Below are positions 24,774 through 34,155 of a DNA stretch of 64,000 nucleotides, in pieces; position 1 is the first letter of the stretch, and each line of letters begins with the position of its first letter. The DNA lies in assembly GCF_015206995.1 (NCBI RefSeq), contig NZ_JADEXR010000001.1:62001-126000 (forward strand), read 5' to 3'. The notes below the pieces were generated by a model, which had not been told where the DNA came from, ran no database searches, and saw nothing but the letters and a program-made list of their open reading frames with translations. Origin of the DNA: an aff. Roholtiella sp. LEGE 12411 (GTDB lineage Bacteria > Cyanobacteriota > Cyanobacteriia > Cyanobacteriales > Nostocaceae). Made by a program: the position numbers and the translations under genes.

Positions 24774-25334
24774 ATGCCACGCAAATTTGGAGAAATTGCT
24801 TTTACTCCTGAAGTTGAAGCCGCGCAGTCACAACGGGGTTCGCGGCAAACCCATGAACGCTATATTGCCAATGGCCCTGCCAATGACTCAATTACCTTAG
24901 AGATTGCGGAATTTATTGCTCATCTGGATGGGTTTTATTTGGGAACGGTCAGTTCCAATGGCTATCCCTATATCCAGTTTAGAGGAGGAGCGCCCGGTTT
25001 TCTGAAAGTGCTAGATGAGAAAACTCTGGGTTTTGCTGACTTTTCCGGGAATGTGCAGTATATTACCGTAGGCAACCTTGAAGGGGAAGCAAAAGCATTC
25101 CTGTTCTTGATGGATTACCGCCACCGCAGACGCATCAAAATTTGGGGAAAGGCAGAATATATTGAAGGGGATTGTGCTTTGATTGAGCGACTTCACATCC
25201 CTGGCTATCCAGCAAAAGTTGAACGAGCTATTCTTTTTCACGTCGAAGCCTTGAGTGAGAATTGTTCTCAGCACATTCCTATCCGCTATTCTGTTGCCGA
25301 AGTTGGCGATGCCATTACTGAGCGATCGCATTAG
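24774..25334 (+). CDS. Pyridoxamine 5'-phosphate oxidase-like flavin-binding protein
   Basis: 186 aa. The split-barrel core has FYLGTVSSNGYPYIQFRGG (about 59-77), GFADFSGNVQYITVGNL and DYRHRRRIKIWGKAEYIEGD, the FMN-binding pattern of PNPOx-like proteins that reduce quinones or other small molecules or bind haem. It is not PdxH, which has a different C-terminal signature. Ends in a HIP1 site (GAGCGATCGCATTAG). Role unknown. Confidence 0.8.
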   Translation: MPRKFGEIAFTPEVEAAQSQRGSRQTHERYIANGPANDSITLEIAEFIAHLDGFYLGTVSSNGYPYIQFRGGAPGFLKVLDEKTLGFADFSGNVQYITVGNLEGEAKAFLFLMDYRHRRRIKIWGKAEYIEGDCALIERLHIPGYPAKVERAILFHVEALSENCSQHIPIRYSVAEVGDAITERSH

Positions 25335-25508
25335 CAAGCTACGGGAAAGCGAGAACTTAGAAGAAGCTACCCAGGCTGTGTTGAAGCATTTACTGGAACT
25401 AAAGCGTCAGTATTTAACTGCTGTGGAAGAAGTGCGATCGCTCTTTTAAGTCTAGTTGGACTTTGATCACGTCTCAAGGAGTACTCTGCCTAGCATTGAT
25501 CAGCAGTT

Positions 25509-27917
25509 TTAATGACTAATAACTGTATGCAAGGTTTTTAATAACTCCTGTGTTGTATAGGGTTTGGGCAAAAATGCTTTATGCTTTGCTGTTTTATCGA
25601 TTGGTATCTGTTCGCTTGTTGATAATCCGCTGATAGCAATAATCCGTAATTGGGGATTGATTTTTTCCAATGTGCGAATGGTGGTTGCTCCATCCATATT
25701 AGGCATCATCATATCGATAATTGCGGCACTAATTTGATCCTTATGCTCAGCGTACAGTGCTACTGCTTCGATGCCATCACTGGCAGTCATTGCTGTATAA
25801 TTATAATTTTCTAAGGAAATTTTGGTAATCTCCTGAATGGCAGCTTCGTCATCTACAATTAAAATACATTCTCCGCGTCCAATCGGCATTTCCGTATCTT
25901 CTAACGACTGGGTTGCAAATGTATTAACTGCTGGCAAATATACCTTAAATTTTGTGCCTCTGCTTACGCGATTGGAGACAGTGATAAAACCTCCATGTCC
26001 TTGAATAATTCCTAATACTGTTGATAGTCCAAGTCCTGTACCTTTACCGGACTCTTTTGTTGTAAAAAACGGTTCAAATATTCTATCTAATATTGCGCTT
26101 TTGATTCCAACCCCTGTATCAGTAACAGTCAGGATAATGTAATAACCAACATTAGCCTCTGGATGCATACTGGCATAGTTTTCATCAATGAAAATATTTT
26201 CAGCAGATATTGTCAAAGTTCCACCTCTAGGCATGGCATCACACGCATTGAGACATAAATTAATCAATACTTGATGTAGTTGGGTACTATCGGCACAAAT
26301 AGGTAATAAATCTGGTTGAATTTCAGTGCGGACTATTATTGATTTGGGAAATGTTTGTGCTACGATTTGCTTCATTTCTAAAACTAAGTGCTTGACTTGA
26401 AACACGGTGCGATCGCCTTCAATTCCCCTAGCAAACGAGAGCACTTGTTTTACCAAATTAGCACCACGTTTGGCATTACTTTCTATAACCGATAGCATTT
26501 GGTAAATGCTGCGATCGCGGTACTTAGTTTTAAGCAGTTGCACTGACATCAAAATAGGTGACAATACATTGTTTAAATCGTGAGCAATACCACTAGCAAG
26601 AATGCCGATACTATCCATGCGTTGAGCACGTAAAAACTGCTTTTCTAGTTGTTTTTTCTGAGTAATGTCAGTATCAACAACGAGGATTGATTTGGCTTGA
26701 GAATGTTCATCTTGTATCAGCGTCCAGCAACTTTCGACTATGATTTCCTTGCCAGATTTGCTAGTTTTGTGTAATTCACCTTGCCATGAGCCATGTTTCC
26801 AGACACCTTGGTAAATTTCTAGCTGTTGTGGCAAAGGTTCGGTGTCTAAAAGTTCACTAGCATTCTGGCCAACAGCTTCTTCTGCCTTCCAGCCATAAAG
26901 ATTCTCAGCACTTTTATTCCATAATACAATCGTGTTTGACAAATCTCGTACAACAATTGCATCTGTAGCAATATCCAGCAATGCTGCTTGTTCACGTAGT
27001 TGGTGTTCTACCTGTTTGCGTGAAGTGATTTCTTCAACTACATAGGCAAATTGCGGATGGTTATTAGAACTAACTGCGATCGCACAGATTGTTACTGACA
27101 ACCATCTTGTACCTTGGGGAGTATCGTGAGAATATTCAAACCTGACGGGTAATTGAGTACGTTCTGCTTGGCGGTAGCAATCAATCCACTGGGACAAATA
27201 TTTTTGTGCAACACCCATCTCACGCGCTAGACGATTTTGCATCACTTCTGGGGTTAGCCCAAAGAGTTTTGCTGTAATCGGATTATCTAAAATATGCAAG
27301 ATATCGTTATCTACCAACTCCACAATTCCCATCATCGGCGCACTGCCAAAGAAACTCTTAAGAGTACCTTCACTTTGACATAATACTTCTTCTGCCTGGT
27401 TGTACTCCTTTTTGATACTAGCCATTTCAGCTAAGTTACGCCAAATCTCCAGTTGTCTAACTATCAGACGGCTAAGAGTTTGCAGTGCTTCTACCTGTTT
27501 GGAACTGATTTGGTGTGGTACGCGATCCATTACACACACAGTACCGATGGCTTTTTCTCCTGGTGCAAACAAAGGCACGCCTGCATAAAATCTTACATAA
27601 GGTTCACCCGTGACGATTACATTTTTAGCAAAGCGTTCATCTGCTAGTGTGTCAGGAATAATCAAAATATCGTGCTGGATGCAAATTGGACAAAAGCCTA
27701 TATCTACAGGCATTTCCTGTACATTTATCCCTACCTTAGCTTTGAACCATTGACGGTTAGTGTCAACTAGATTAATCAAGGCGATCGGTGTGTCACAAAT
27801 CTGCGCGGCTAAGAACACGAGATCGTCAAATGCTGCTTCTGGTGCAGTATCAAGAATCTGGTACTGATGCAGAGACTCTAGCCTAGTTGCTTTGTTATTA
27901 CACACTAAAGATTTCAT
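25509..27917 (-). CDS. Hybrid sensor histidine kinase: GAF-PAS-PAS-HisKA-HATPase-REC
   Basis: 802 aa, soluble, no membrane segments. Order: GAF about 15-165 (DTPIALINLVDTNRQWFKAK), two PAS domains about 180-305 and 310-430, HisKA with the phospho-acceptor His in GIAHDLNN (about H446), HATPase with N, G1 (DTGVGIK) and G2 (GKGTGLGLSTV) boxes, and a C-terminal receiver with IIDMMMPNMDG (Asp about 734). The layout is typical of cyanobacterial cytoplasmic kinases sensing small ligands or redox state. The kinase-to-own-receiver arrangement needs a phosphotransfer protein or acts by itself; no response regulator is adjacent. Confidence 0.9.
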   Translation of the reverse strand: MKSLVCNNKATRLESLHQYQILDTAPEAAFDDLVFLAAQICDTPIALINLVDTNRQWFKAKVGINVQEMPVDIGFCPICIQHDILIIPDTLADERFAKNVIVTGEPYVRFYAGVPLFAPGEKAIGTVCVMDRVPHQISSKQVEALQTLSRLIVRQLEIWRNLAEMASIKKEYNQAEEVLCQSEGTLKSFFGSAPMMGIVELVDNDILHILDNPITAKLFGLTPEVMQNRLAREMGVAQKYLSQWIDCYRQAERTQLPVRFEYSHDTPQGTRWLSVTICAIAVSSNNHPQFAYVVEEITSRKQVEHQLREQAALLDIATDAIVVRDLSNTIVLWNKSAENLYGWKAEEAVGQNASELLDTEPLPQQLEIYQGVWKHGSWQGELHKTSKSGKEIIVESCWTLIQDEHSQAKSILVVDTDITQKKQLEKQFLRAQRMDSIGILASGIAHDLNNVLSPILMSVQLLKTKYRDRSIYQMLSVIESNAKRGANLVKQVLSFARGIEGDRTVFQVKHLVLEMKQIVAQTFPKSIIVRTEIQPDLLPICADSTQLHQVLINLCLNACDAMPRGGTLTISAENIFIDENYASMHPEANVGYYIILTVTDTGVGIKSAILDRIFEPFFTTKESGKGTGLGLSTVLGIIQGHGGFITVSNRVSRGTKFKVYLPAVNTFATQSLEDTEMPIGRGECILIVDDEAAIQEITKISLENYNYTAMTASDGIEAVALYAEHKDQISAAIIDMMMPNMDGATTIRTLEKINPQLRIIAISGLSTSEQIPIDKTAKHKAFLPKPYTTQELLKTLHTVISH

Positions 27918-28689
27918 TCGATTTTTCCTAGTATTACTGAATTACAACTAGCCGTAAGATTACTAGCACTCTTCTAAATTCATGAACCAGGTAACTATAA
28001 GCTTGGCAGTGCTAAAATACTGCCTATTATAAGTTTAGTTTTAAGTGCTATAAGATTCCTATTTGATTGTTGAAAAAACTGCGTACACTTCTAACTCCCT
28101 TTTTTCCTATTCCCCATTCCCTATCCCCCATTCGGTGTCTCTACGAGTTAGTTCACGAATCAAATCGGATTACTATATATAGATAAGTGGTAGCCCAAAT
28201 TAGCAATTTGCTGCTTGGTTAACTTAGATGTCATTGCACTTGATAGCTTAATGAATTCATTATCAGATTATCTAAAAAAGTAACGAGCAAATAACTTGAT
28301 ACTTTGTATATTACAGTAATACGTCTGAAGATGGATTACCACAAAGTGGAGTACTTACGTAAGTTTACGTAAAACTTTTAAAACTTATGTCATTATTAAA
28401 AGCTTTAACTCACAGATTAAGTTACTACCATGCAAGAAAAAGGCTTTTAGTCCTTGATTTCAGAGTCAAATAATTATGTATCTATTCTGTGCTCCTAATT
28501 GTTTTACAAATTTTCACAAACACTCACTTATTTGTGCAAGCTCAAAAGTCAAAGGGGTGAAAACCGCATAGTACCGCATAGTATTGAGCAACATATTTAA
28601 CAGCCTCTAAACATAACCAACAGCACTTAATTCAAGGACAATATATTTAGTGCTAACCAAAACTGATCCTAGTTAATCTCAATCCAGTT
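27918..28689. other. Intergenic, 772 bp, between divergent kinase and moaE
   Basis: It must hold two divergent promoters. A low-complexity CCCATTCCCTATCCCCCATT stretch lies near 28110-28135, and TTACGTAAGTTTACGTAAAA (two TTACGTAA-like palindromes) near 28357-28377. I see no gene or mobile element. Confidence 0.5.
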
Positions 28690-29172
28690 ATGACAACCCT
28701 ACTTAGTCCGATTAAACCAAGAACCGAAGATAGCTTTGCTATTAACTTTGCACCATTGTCTATTGCAGAAATCTACGCCAAAGTAGACGATCCAGCCGAC
28801 GGGGCTGTAGTTGTAATGAGTGGTATGGTTCGCAATCAAACCGATGATAAACCTGTGGTTGCTTTAGAGTATCAAGCTTACGAACCTATGGCATTGCGGG
28901 TATTTTATCAAATTGCTGCTGATATTCGCTCGTCTTGGTCTAATATAAATCGGGTAGTGATTTATCATCGCGTTGGGCGTTTGCAAGTTGGAGAAATCAG
29001 CGTTTTAGTAGCTGTCGGTTGTCCTCATCGCAGTGAGGCGTTTGAAGCTTGTCGTTATGCGATTGATAACCTCAAACATAATGCCCCCATTTGGAAAAAA
29101 GAACATTGGGAAGATGGTTCTAGTACCTGGGTAAGTATTGGTGCTTGTAAACAGTCAGGAGAAAATTGTTAA
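28690..29172 (+). CDS. moaE: Molybdopterin synthase catalytic subunit MoaE
   Basis: 160 aa. It shows the MoaE core: GAVVVMSGMVRNQTDDKPVVALEYQAYEPMA, HRVGRLQVGEISVLVAVGCPHRSEAFEACRYAID and the catalytic-lysine region WKKEHWEDGS. MoaE transfers sulfur from MoaD thiocarboxylate to precursor Z to make molybdopterin for nitrate reductase and other enzymes. Length is normal. No moaD or other moa gene is beside it, as is common in cyanobacteria, where these genes are scattered. Confidence 0.93.
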   Translation: MTTLLSPIKPRTEDSFAINFAPLSIAEIYAKVDDPADGAVVVMSGMVRNQTDDKPVVALEYQAYEPMALRVFYQIAADIRSSWSNINRVVIYHRVGRLQVGEISVLVAVGCPHRSEAFEACRYAIDNLKHNAPIWKKEHWEDGSSTWVSIGACKQSGENC

Positions 29173-29249
29173 AATTCCTAACAGGATGTCTGAGAAGTTA
29201 AAAATGTTACGCTGTAGCAAGATCCCGTAGGCTATGGAGTGATAGCGTC

Positions 29250-29445
29250 AGAGGATGTTTGGAAAGTATAAAATGTCTGTTGTTCGCGCAACCTTTCCGT
29301 AGGGTAGGGAGCGCCACCGTAATGTTCGCGGAGCCTATTACAGAAAAGCATCTCACCATTTAACGGAAAATAGAGATTCTTTCTTCCGTTTTGCTCCAGT
29401 TTGAATGACAAATTATACCTTTCATCAACTTTTAAAACATCCTCT
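29250..29445. mobile_element. MITE-like element, AGAGGATGTTTGGAAAGT ends (copy 3)
   Basis: Ends AGAGGATGTTTGGAAAGT (29250-29267) and ACTTTTAAAACATCCTCT (29428-29445) are inverted partners of the 15732 family; total about 196 bp, the same size as copy 1, but the inside differs and contains CGTAGGG/GCGCC small-repeat pieces. Confidence 0.65.
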
Positions 29446-29479
29446 CAGCTACAATCACCAGTAAGAGCGATTCCTTTTC

Positions 29480-29662
29480 AGGACTTACGTAAGTGTCATA
29501 TTTTTAACGCCAGAGGTTGTCCAGAGTCAAAGGTCAAAAGTCCAAAAAACCTTGATTTTTGACCGCCACTTGCTTTAAGTCGGCAGAGCCGCAAGGGCGC
29601 AGTGGCTCCCCTTGACCCTTGACTCTTATACCAGAAGCCTTATGTGCCAGTTGCGTAAGTCA
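29480..29662. mobile_element. MITE-like element, AGGACTTACGTAAGTGTCA ends (copy A)
   Basis: About 183 bp, almost identical to 51284-51467. The ends are inverted partners (AGGACTTACG... and ...TTGCGTAAGTCAT). Inside are heptamer-like GGTCAAAAGTCC and CCTTGACCCTTGACTCTT pieces plus GCCGCAAGGGCGCAGTGGC. No coding capacity. From 29663 to 29982 I see only AT-rich DNA that may hold the promoter of the next gene, with one GCGATCGC at about 29689. Confidence 0.75.
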
Positions 29663-29982
29663 TACTTTTATTTAACCGCGATCGCGCAATCGATATCAGC
29701 ACATTAGTCTAATGTTGCTTAATAACACCGTTTTGTAAAATATTTTTGCAGACATCACACAAAATGGTTTATTTGAAACAATTAATAACCTAATAAAGAC
29801 GCATTAGCGGAGTAGCACGAAAGTTTTTACTAATAAAAAATTATCAATACCAAATTTATTATTTGTTGCAATTGTTTACATATATTGCACTATTCTATTG
29901 CAGTTTGTAAATAGTTTTTGGATCTGTAAGGAATATTCCTTTAGACTGAATCTCAATAGAAAAAATCTTGGGATCAACACAA

Positions 29983-30303
29983 ATGCATTCGGTAAACTTA
30001 TTTTGTCACGAAGTTGCAGTTGCTGTTTCTTTTGTAGCTTGTATTATCGGACTGATATTACTGTGGGACAACAAGCAGCAAAAAGATGATGTAGAAGAAA
30101 CAGAGCTAATTTTGTTTAGAATGAGCTTTGCTTACTGGCTAGTTTACTGTGTTGCTTTTGGCGTTGAGAAACTAGTTTTACCAGACTGGGAAACTGTAAT
30201 AACGACTTTAAAAATAACTACTGCTTTGTCATATTTTTTAACTTTTTCTTGTATCCTCAGTCTGCCACTACATAAATTTGCAGTACATCGTGTTGAGGAA
30301 TAG
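29983..30303 (+). CDS. Small membrane protein, function unknown
   Basis: About 106 aa from the ATG at 29983; a TTG at 29968 is an alternative start. Three hydrophobic stretches: VAVAVSFVACIIGLILLW, MSFAYWLVYCVAFGVEKLVL, and a last one TTALSYFLTFSCILSLPLH. A DDVEETE acidic loop separates the first two. I do not recognise the family. A tandem heptamer array follows the stop directly. Confidence 0.5.
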   Translation: MHSVNLFCHEVAVAVSFVACIIGLILLWDNKQQKDDVEETELILFRMSFAYWLVYCVAFGVEKLVLPDWETVITTLKITTALSYFLTFSCILSLPLHKFAVHRVEE

Positions 30304-30304
30304 T

Positions 30305-30349
30305 TAAGGGTCAAGGGTCAAGGGTCAAGGGTCAAGGGTCAAGGGTCAT
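30305..30349. repeat. Tandem heptamer array (GGGTCAA)
   Basis: Six copies of GGGTCAA directly after the stop of the small membrane protein, in the opposite orientation to the array at 1348. Followed by TTTTGACTTTTGACTATC. Confidence 0.9.
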
Positions 30350-30386
30350 AAACTTTTTGACTTTTGACTTTTGACTATCAAATTGA

Positions 30387-30710
30387 TTAAATTTTCATAG
30401 CGATCGCGATCGCCGTTTCGAGTTGATCCTGAGTCAAAGGTGTAAGAATAAACACTTCTTGCACCGTTTTACCCTGGCGTGCGATCGCTTTATAGCCTCC
30501 TCGAATTGGTACCGATACGCGGAGTTGCATTTTAGGACAATGACCTTTTACCCGCCCAATGACTCCTGGCGTGACGGTTTGAATGCCATCGTGTTGACAC
30601 AGACGTTCTAAAATTGGGATAAGACCTGAAATGTGGGTCGAGTGATTCCAAACCAGTCTGCCAACTTTTTGAGAGGCCGCCCGGAGAGCTTTTGCGGTAG
30701 ATTTGTCCAT
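30387..30710 (-). CDS. DUF2103 domain protein (predicted metal-binding)
   Basis: About 107 aa from the ATG at 30710 (MDKSTAKALRAAS); the frame stays open upstream into clpS but that part is shadow. It carries the DUF2103 signature KVGRLVWNHSTHISGLIPIL, TVTPGVIGRVKG, LRVSVPIRGGYKAIARQGKT and VQEVFILT. Members are short, conserved in cyanobacteria and some archaea, and predicted to bind metal or nucleic acid. The gene begins 5 bp after clpS ends, so the two form an operon; a link with N-end-rule proteolysis has not, to my knowledge, been shown. Confidence 0.8.
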   Translation of the reverse strand: MDKSTAKALRAASQKVGRLVWNHSTHISGLIPILERLCQHDGIQTVTPGVIGRVKGHCPKMQLRVSVPIRGGYKAIARQGKTVQEVFILTPLTQDQLETAIAIAMKI

Positions 30711-30715
30711 GATAA

Positions 30716-31042
30716 TTAAGCGGCTTCCAGAGGTGCCATTGTTAAACCAGCTCGGCGCAACTGCTGATGGTACAGTTCCGCCGTTTCTTGGGGGCCAACC
30801 CAAACGATCGCTTGACCTTCAAAGTGTACCTGATTAGTCAAATCCCAGGCGCGATCGCTAGTCATGTCTGGAATATACTTTATCAAACATTCAGCCACGT
30901 GTTGAAATGTATTAAAGTCATCGTTTAATACAATCACTTTGTAATTCGGATAAGTTTTACGGGTAACTTGATTAGACCGTTCAGGAGCTACAGTTGGTGC
31001 TGTGGCCATCCCGTAAACAGCTGCTGAAAGTGTCGTAACCAT
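30716..31042 (-). CDS. clpS: ATP-dependent Clp protease adaptor ClpS
   Basis: 108 aa. The core YPNYKVIVLNDDFNTFQHVAECLIKYIP matches ClpS: the NDD/NDDFNTF loop binds N-degron residues and the following helix contacts ClpC. The C-terminal EGQAIVWVGPQETAELYHQQL is also typical. The N-tail (about 25 residues) is variable and needed to act on Clp. A later Met (MATAPTVAP, residue 12) could be the start. Cyanobacteria have two ClpS forms; which one this is cannot be fixed by eye. Confidence 0.9.
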   Translation of the reverse strand: MVTTLSAAVYGMATAPTVAPERSNQVTRKTYPNYKVIVLNDDFNTFQHVAECLIKYIPDMTSDRAWDLTNQVHFEGQAIVWVGPQETAELYHQQLRRAGLTMAPLEAA

Positions 31043-31106
31043 AGAACAATATAGTCAATAGGATTTTCAAAACTACACTACAAGTTACTAGTTTAGTTCA
31101 TAGTGG

Positions 31107-31177
31107 AGAGTCAAGGGTCAAGGGTCAAGGGTCAAGGGTTAAGGGTCAAGGGTTAAGGGTTAAGGGTCAAGGGTCAA
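31107..31177. repeat. Tandem heptamer array (GGGTCAA/GGGTTAA)
   Basis: About nine to ten units of GGGTCAA with GGGTTAA variants upstream of clpS. With the array at 30305 the clpS-DUF2103 operon is bracketed by two arrays of the same heptamer in the same orientation. Confidence 0.9.
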
Positions 31178-31234
31178 AAGAGTTTTAACTTTGGACTATT
31201 GACTTTGGACTATTGACTCTTGACTAATGACTAA

Positions 31235-33289
31235 TTACCGCCAATTATCCCAGTTTTCGTTAAAAATGGATGTATCGGGGAAAGCAGTGGGGTTGCCATT
31301 TTGCTTCAACAGCCGTTTAAGGGCTTCTAGTTGTGGTTCTGATTTTGGTAAGTCATCGACTAGTTGGTAAGGTGCAACAGCATTTTTGATCGCAAAAGCT
31401 GCAACTGTTCCCGCAGCTGCGCCAGCAGACCATTCAAAGGAGTGTACACGATAGGCAGCGGCGGCAATGTGACTTGTAGCAATGCTTTTACCTCCTACTA
31501 GCAAATTGTCAATTTTCTGGGGAATCATCGCCCTCAAGGCAATTTGGAAGGGATAAGCTTGGCCAGCACCACGCCGTTCACCTGGGCGTTCTTTGTTACC
31601 AGGCATTTCTGGTGGGCTGTTCACCATGCAAGGATGGAAATCTATAGCGTAGTGACCAATACCCACAGCATCCGGGAAGATGGTAGAACGAGTCCGTCGC
31701 ATTGCTTTGTCTGGTGAAACTTTACCGTCAATTACCGATACAGCTTCCAAGCCTGAAAGTGCTGCTCTTAACCTGCGATACATATCTGCTGGTAGAGTCT
31801 TGCGGTAATACTCGTCATTATAGTCACGGCGAGAAATATCAATTTCCCAGATACCAAAGCCGCCTGGTTGTCCCCAACTGGGGCGTCCAATGACACGGCG
31901 TCCTTCCCGCATATAGGGATATTTTGATAAACCATGCACTGTCCCCATTGGGGAATTTAGCCCTGTTAAAAGTTTGTTATTGGTTTGCGGTTGCTTGACG
32001 CCATTTCCCAATTGGGAATCTGTTGTTCCAGCATAGAGCCAGTAAAAGAACGAGAGGGCATTTTCCTCAGCTTTGCGTAGGCTTTCTTTTCGCAGTCCCC
32101 CCATCCACCCCCCTGGTTTTAACTGCCCAGTGCCTTGCAACTGTTGGCGAGTGTAAACTAAATTATCAGCAGCGGTTCCAGGGCGGTAGTCGTTACCCCA
32201 AGTCCAGTTTTGCATGGAGATGTCTCCCGGCATTGGAGCAGTAAACTTGACACCACCGAATGTTGCTGGTTTACCCTTCCTGGGACTCCAAATGCGGCGG
32301 TAAGTAAAAATTAAATCAAAGTTTGCCAGTCGTGTTAATTCATAGCTGAAATATGGTGAATATTGTAAATAGAATGGGGGCATTTTCTGCGCTTGCGGTT
32401 CCTTGGTTGCCTCCATTGCAAAGGTGTAGGTAAAACCTTGCGTACAATAAGGATCGTTTGTAGTGCTGGAAGAAGAAGGTTCCAGGTAGGAACGAGCATC
32501 AATACCTAACCGATAGGGGACATCAGCCAGGGCGATAATTTCCCCGGTTTCGCTGGCGTCTACAACGTACCAATTAGGAGCGTTGCTTTTTGATTGCTTA
32601 GGAATAAAACGGATAATAGTTTTGGTAAAGCCAGACGAATTTTGATAGCGATATGCGTCTTCAATGCTTTGAGATAAAGTAAAGGTGTTGAGGGGTGGTG
32701 AACCTTGTACTGGTTGATGTTGGATTGCGATCGCACTATTAATTATTTTGCCATTAGTACTAATATCCAAATCCTTTACTACCGTGTTCGGAAACCATTG
32801 CAACTTACCTTTACCCCGCTTTTCGGCATCTTTGAGCATCTGATTGAGAATATTGTGAGCATCACGGGGAAGAAAACAAGAATCACTTACCCAACAATCA
32901 CCGGGATTAAGTTCACCGTATTTGCGCTCAATCCGGTTTCGCAATTCCAGGTAGCCGCGAGAATAGAATTGACGAGCTCGCTGGGTTGGCCGTTCGTCTA
33001 ATGCAGATGTCCCTTGAGCAGAAATTTGTCCTCCCAGCCAGTCGGTAATTTCCGTTAGACAAACCGTTTGTCCTGCTAATAACCCCTCGTAAGCCGTCGC
33101 CACGCCGGAAAGTCCACCACCCACAACTAAAATCTCGCAATTAACGCTTTTGTCTGGGGTTCTGGGTGCGGCGCTGGCGCGAAGCGCACCAGCAAAGCTG
33201 AGGGCAAAATAAGGCGCAATAAGAGTAGATATTAAGCTGAGACTAATCAGCGATGTCTGACGATAAGCTACTTTGTGTCTACGTTTCAT
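31235..33289 (-). CDS. Secreted FAD-dependent oxidoreductase
   Basis: 684 aa. A signal segment (about 12-40, LISLSLISTLIAPYFALSFA) is followed by the dinucleotide-binding motif CEILVVGGGLSGVATAYEGLLAG with ADP-ribose contacts to about residue 80, and a later substrate/FAD region DNLLVGGKSIATSHIAAAAYRVHS that matches FAD_oxidored (PF12831-like) proteins. Several conserved Cys pairs (CWVSDSCF) fit an exported protein. Such proteins are found near cell-envelope functions in cyanobacteria; substrate unknown. A small inverted repeat GCTGGCGCGAAGCGC lies in the signal-peptide end (near 33173). Confidence 0.8.
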   Translation of the reverse strand: MKRRHKVAYRQTSLISLSLISTLIAPYFALSFAGALRASAAPRTPDKSVNCEILVVGGGLSGVATAYEGLLAGQTVCLTEITDWLGGQISAQGTSALDERPTQRARQFYSRGYLELRNRIERKYGELNPGDCWVSDSCFLPRDAHNILNQMLKDAEKRGKGKLQWFPNTVVKDLDISTNGKIINSAIAIQHQPVQGSPPLNTFTLSQSIEDAYRYQNSSGFTKTIIRFIPKQSKSNAPNWYVVDASETGEIIALADVPYRLGIDARSYLEPSSSSTTNDPYCTQGFTYTFAMEATKEPQAQKMPPFYLQYSPYFSYELTRLANFDLIFTYRRIWSPRKGKPATFGGVKFTAPMPGDISMQNWTWGNDYRPGTAADNLVYTRQQLQGTGQLKPGGWMGGLRKESLRKAEENALSFFYWLYAGTTDSQLGNGVKQPQTNNKLLTGLNSPMGTVHGLSKYPYMREGRRVIGRPSWGQPGGFGIWEIDISRRDYNDEYYRKTLPADMYRRLRAALSGLEAVSVIDGKVSPDKAMRRTRSTIFPDAVGIGHYAIDFHPCMVNSPPEMPGNKERPGERRGAGQAYPFQIALRAMIPQKIDNLLVGGKSIATSHIAAAAYRVHSFEWSAGAAAGTVAAFAIKNAVAPYQLVDDLPKSEPQLEALKRLLKQNGNPTAFPDTSIFNENWDNWR

Positions 33290-33353
33290 GATTAGAGAAA
33301 TCCCTTCAAATCCTAGTCACCTTGTAGACGGTAGCATTCGTTAAATGTTCATC

Positions 33354-33755
33354 TCAAGCTAATTTTGGACAATTGCGGCTGAATATACGTCGTCTACGGA
33401 AAAACTTAGCAAATATTAACGCCCAACCAGGAGTAGCAAAAGCGATATTTTTCAGCATTGGCTGACAGCATACCTTTAGAAAACGATCCTGATACTGATG
33501 AGCTTTCTTACTACGCTCGTTATCTTCCTCAACCAACAGCGCAATCAAAGCCATTTGTTCGCTGTTTAATTTGGCTGATTGACCTCCAGAGTGCGGCTTT
33601 GCTTCAACTGTGCCACAAAAACGGAATCGCCTTAGTAGGCTCTGAACAAAACTTAAACTCACGCTAAATCGTTTCGCCAATTGTCGTTGAGAGCCTTCTT
33701 TATTGTTATGGGCATCCATGACTTTTTGGCGTAGATCGGTGGAGTAAGCTTTCAT
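33354..33755 (-). pseudogene. IS630-family transposase remnant
   Basis: From the ATG at 33755 the frame reads MKAYSTDLRQKVMDAHNNKE, GSQRQLAKRFSVSLSFVQSL and PHSGGQSAKLNSEQMALIAL, the usual N-terminal helix-turn-helix of this IS630 branch. After VEEDN the frame no longer follows the family, so a deletion has joined it to unrelated or frameshifted DNA. The DDE catalytic region is missing; the copy is dead. Confidence 0.75.
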
Positions 33756-33880
33756 ATTAATGCACATGGTTATTGATATACTCCATCTTCCCACACTGTA
33801 TTTCACTCAAGTGAGAACCGCTATATATAAACCTGGAAACCCAAATTACATTTTTCTGTTCTCAATTACGAGTTGGTATT

Positions 33881-34090
33881 ATGTCTCTATTCCCATCACT
33901 TGGCAATAAAAAAGATACACGTACAGTAGGACGTGGTTTACAGCCAATATTTTCAATCGTATTTACCCTATTGATGATTGGCAAGATTGAAGCCCGTTTG
34001 GTATATCTGCAAATTGTTGAAGTGCCAAAACTTCGGCAACGAGCAGAGGCGAACCGGGTTCGGTTGATTCTTAAACAACCCGAACGCTGA
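33881..34090 (+). pseudogene. Broken duplicate of the PBP2 N-terminus
   Basis: 69 codons that repeat the start of the next gene: KKDTRTVGRGLQPIF...FTLLMIGKIEARLVYLQIVE against KKNTRTVGRSFQTIF...FTLLMLTGISVRLAYLQIIE, then AEANRVRLI/AEANRIRMI and KQPER/KHPER. A TGA falls where the functional gene has GGC (Gly), then about three more matching codons. It keeps the transmembrane helix and could still be translated into a short membrane peptide. It is a partial tandem duplication, already diverged. Confidence 0.8.
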
Positions 34091-34155
34091 ATATTTGCCC
34101 AAAGTTTAGCAAAATTGTATACAAATAATGTTAATTCTGAAATTATTTTAGTCTT

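Noticed and set aside
25255-25449. 64-codon frame overlapping the end of the PNPOx-like gene (SDRISKLRESENLEEATQAV...)
   Set aside because: The last 40 residues look protein-like and could be a remnant of another gene's C-terminus, but the start lies inside the PNPOx gene and I recognise no family.
29898-30089. 63-codon frame overlapping the small membrane protein
   Set aside because: Shadow in another frame; Cys/Phe-rich by chance; the 29983 frame has the ordered hydrophobic segments.
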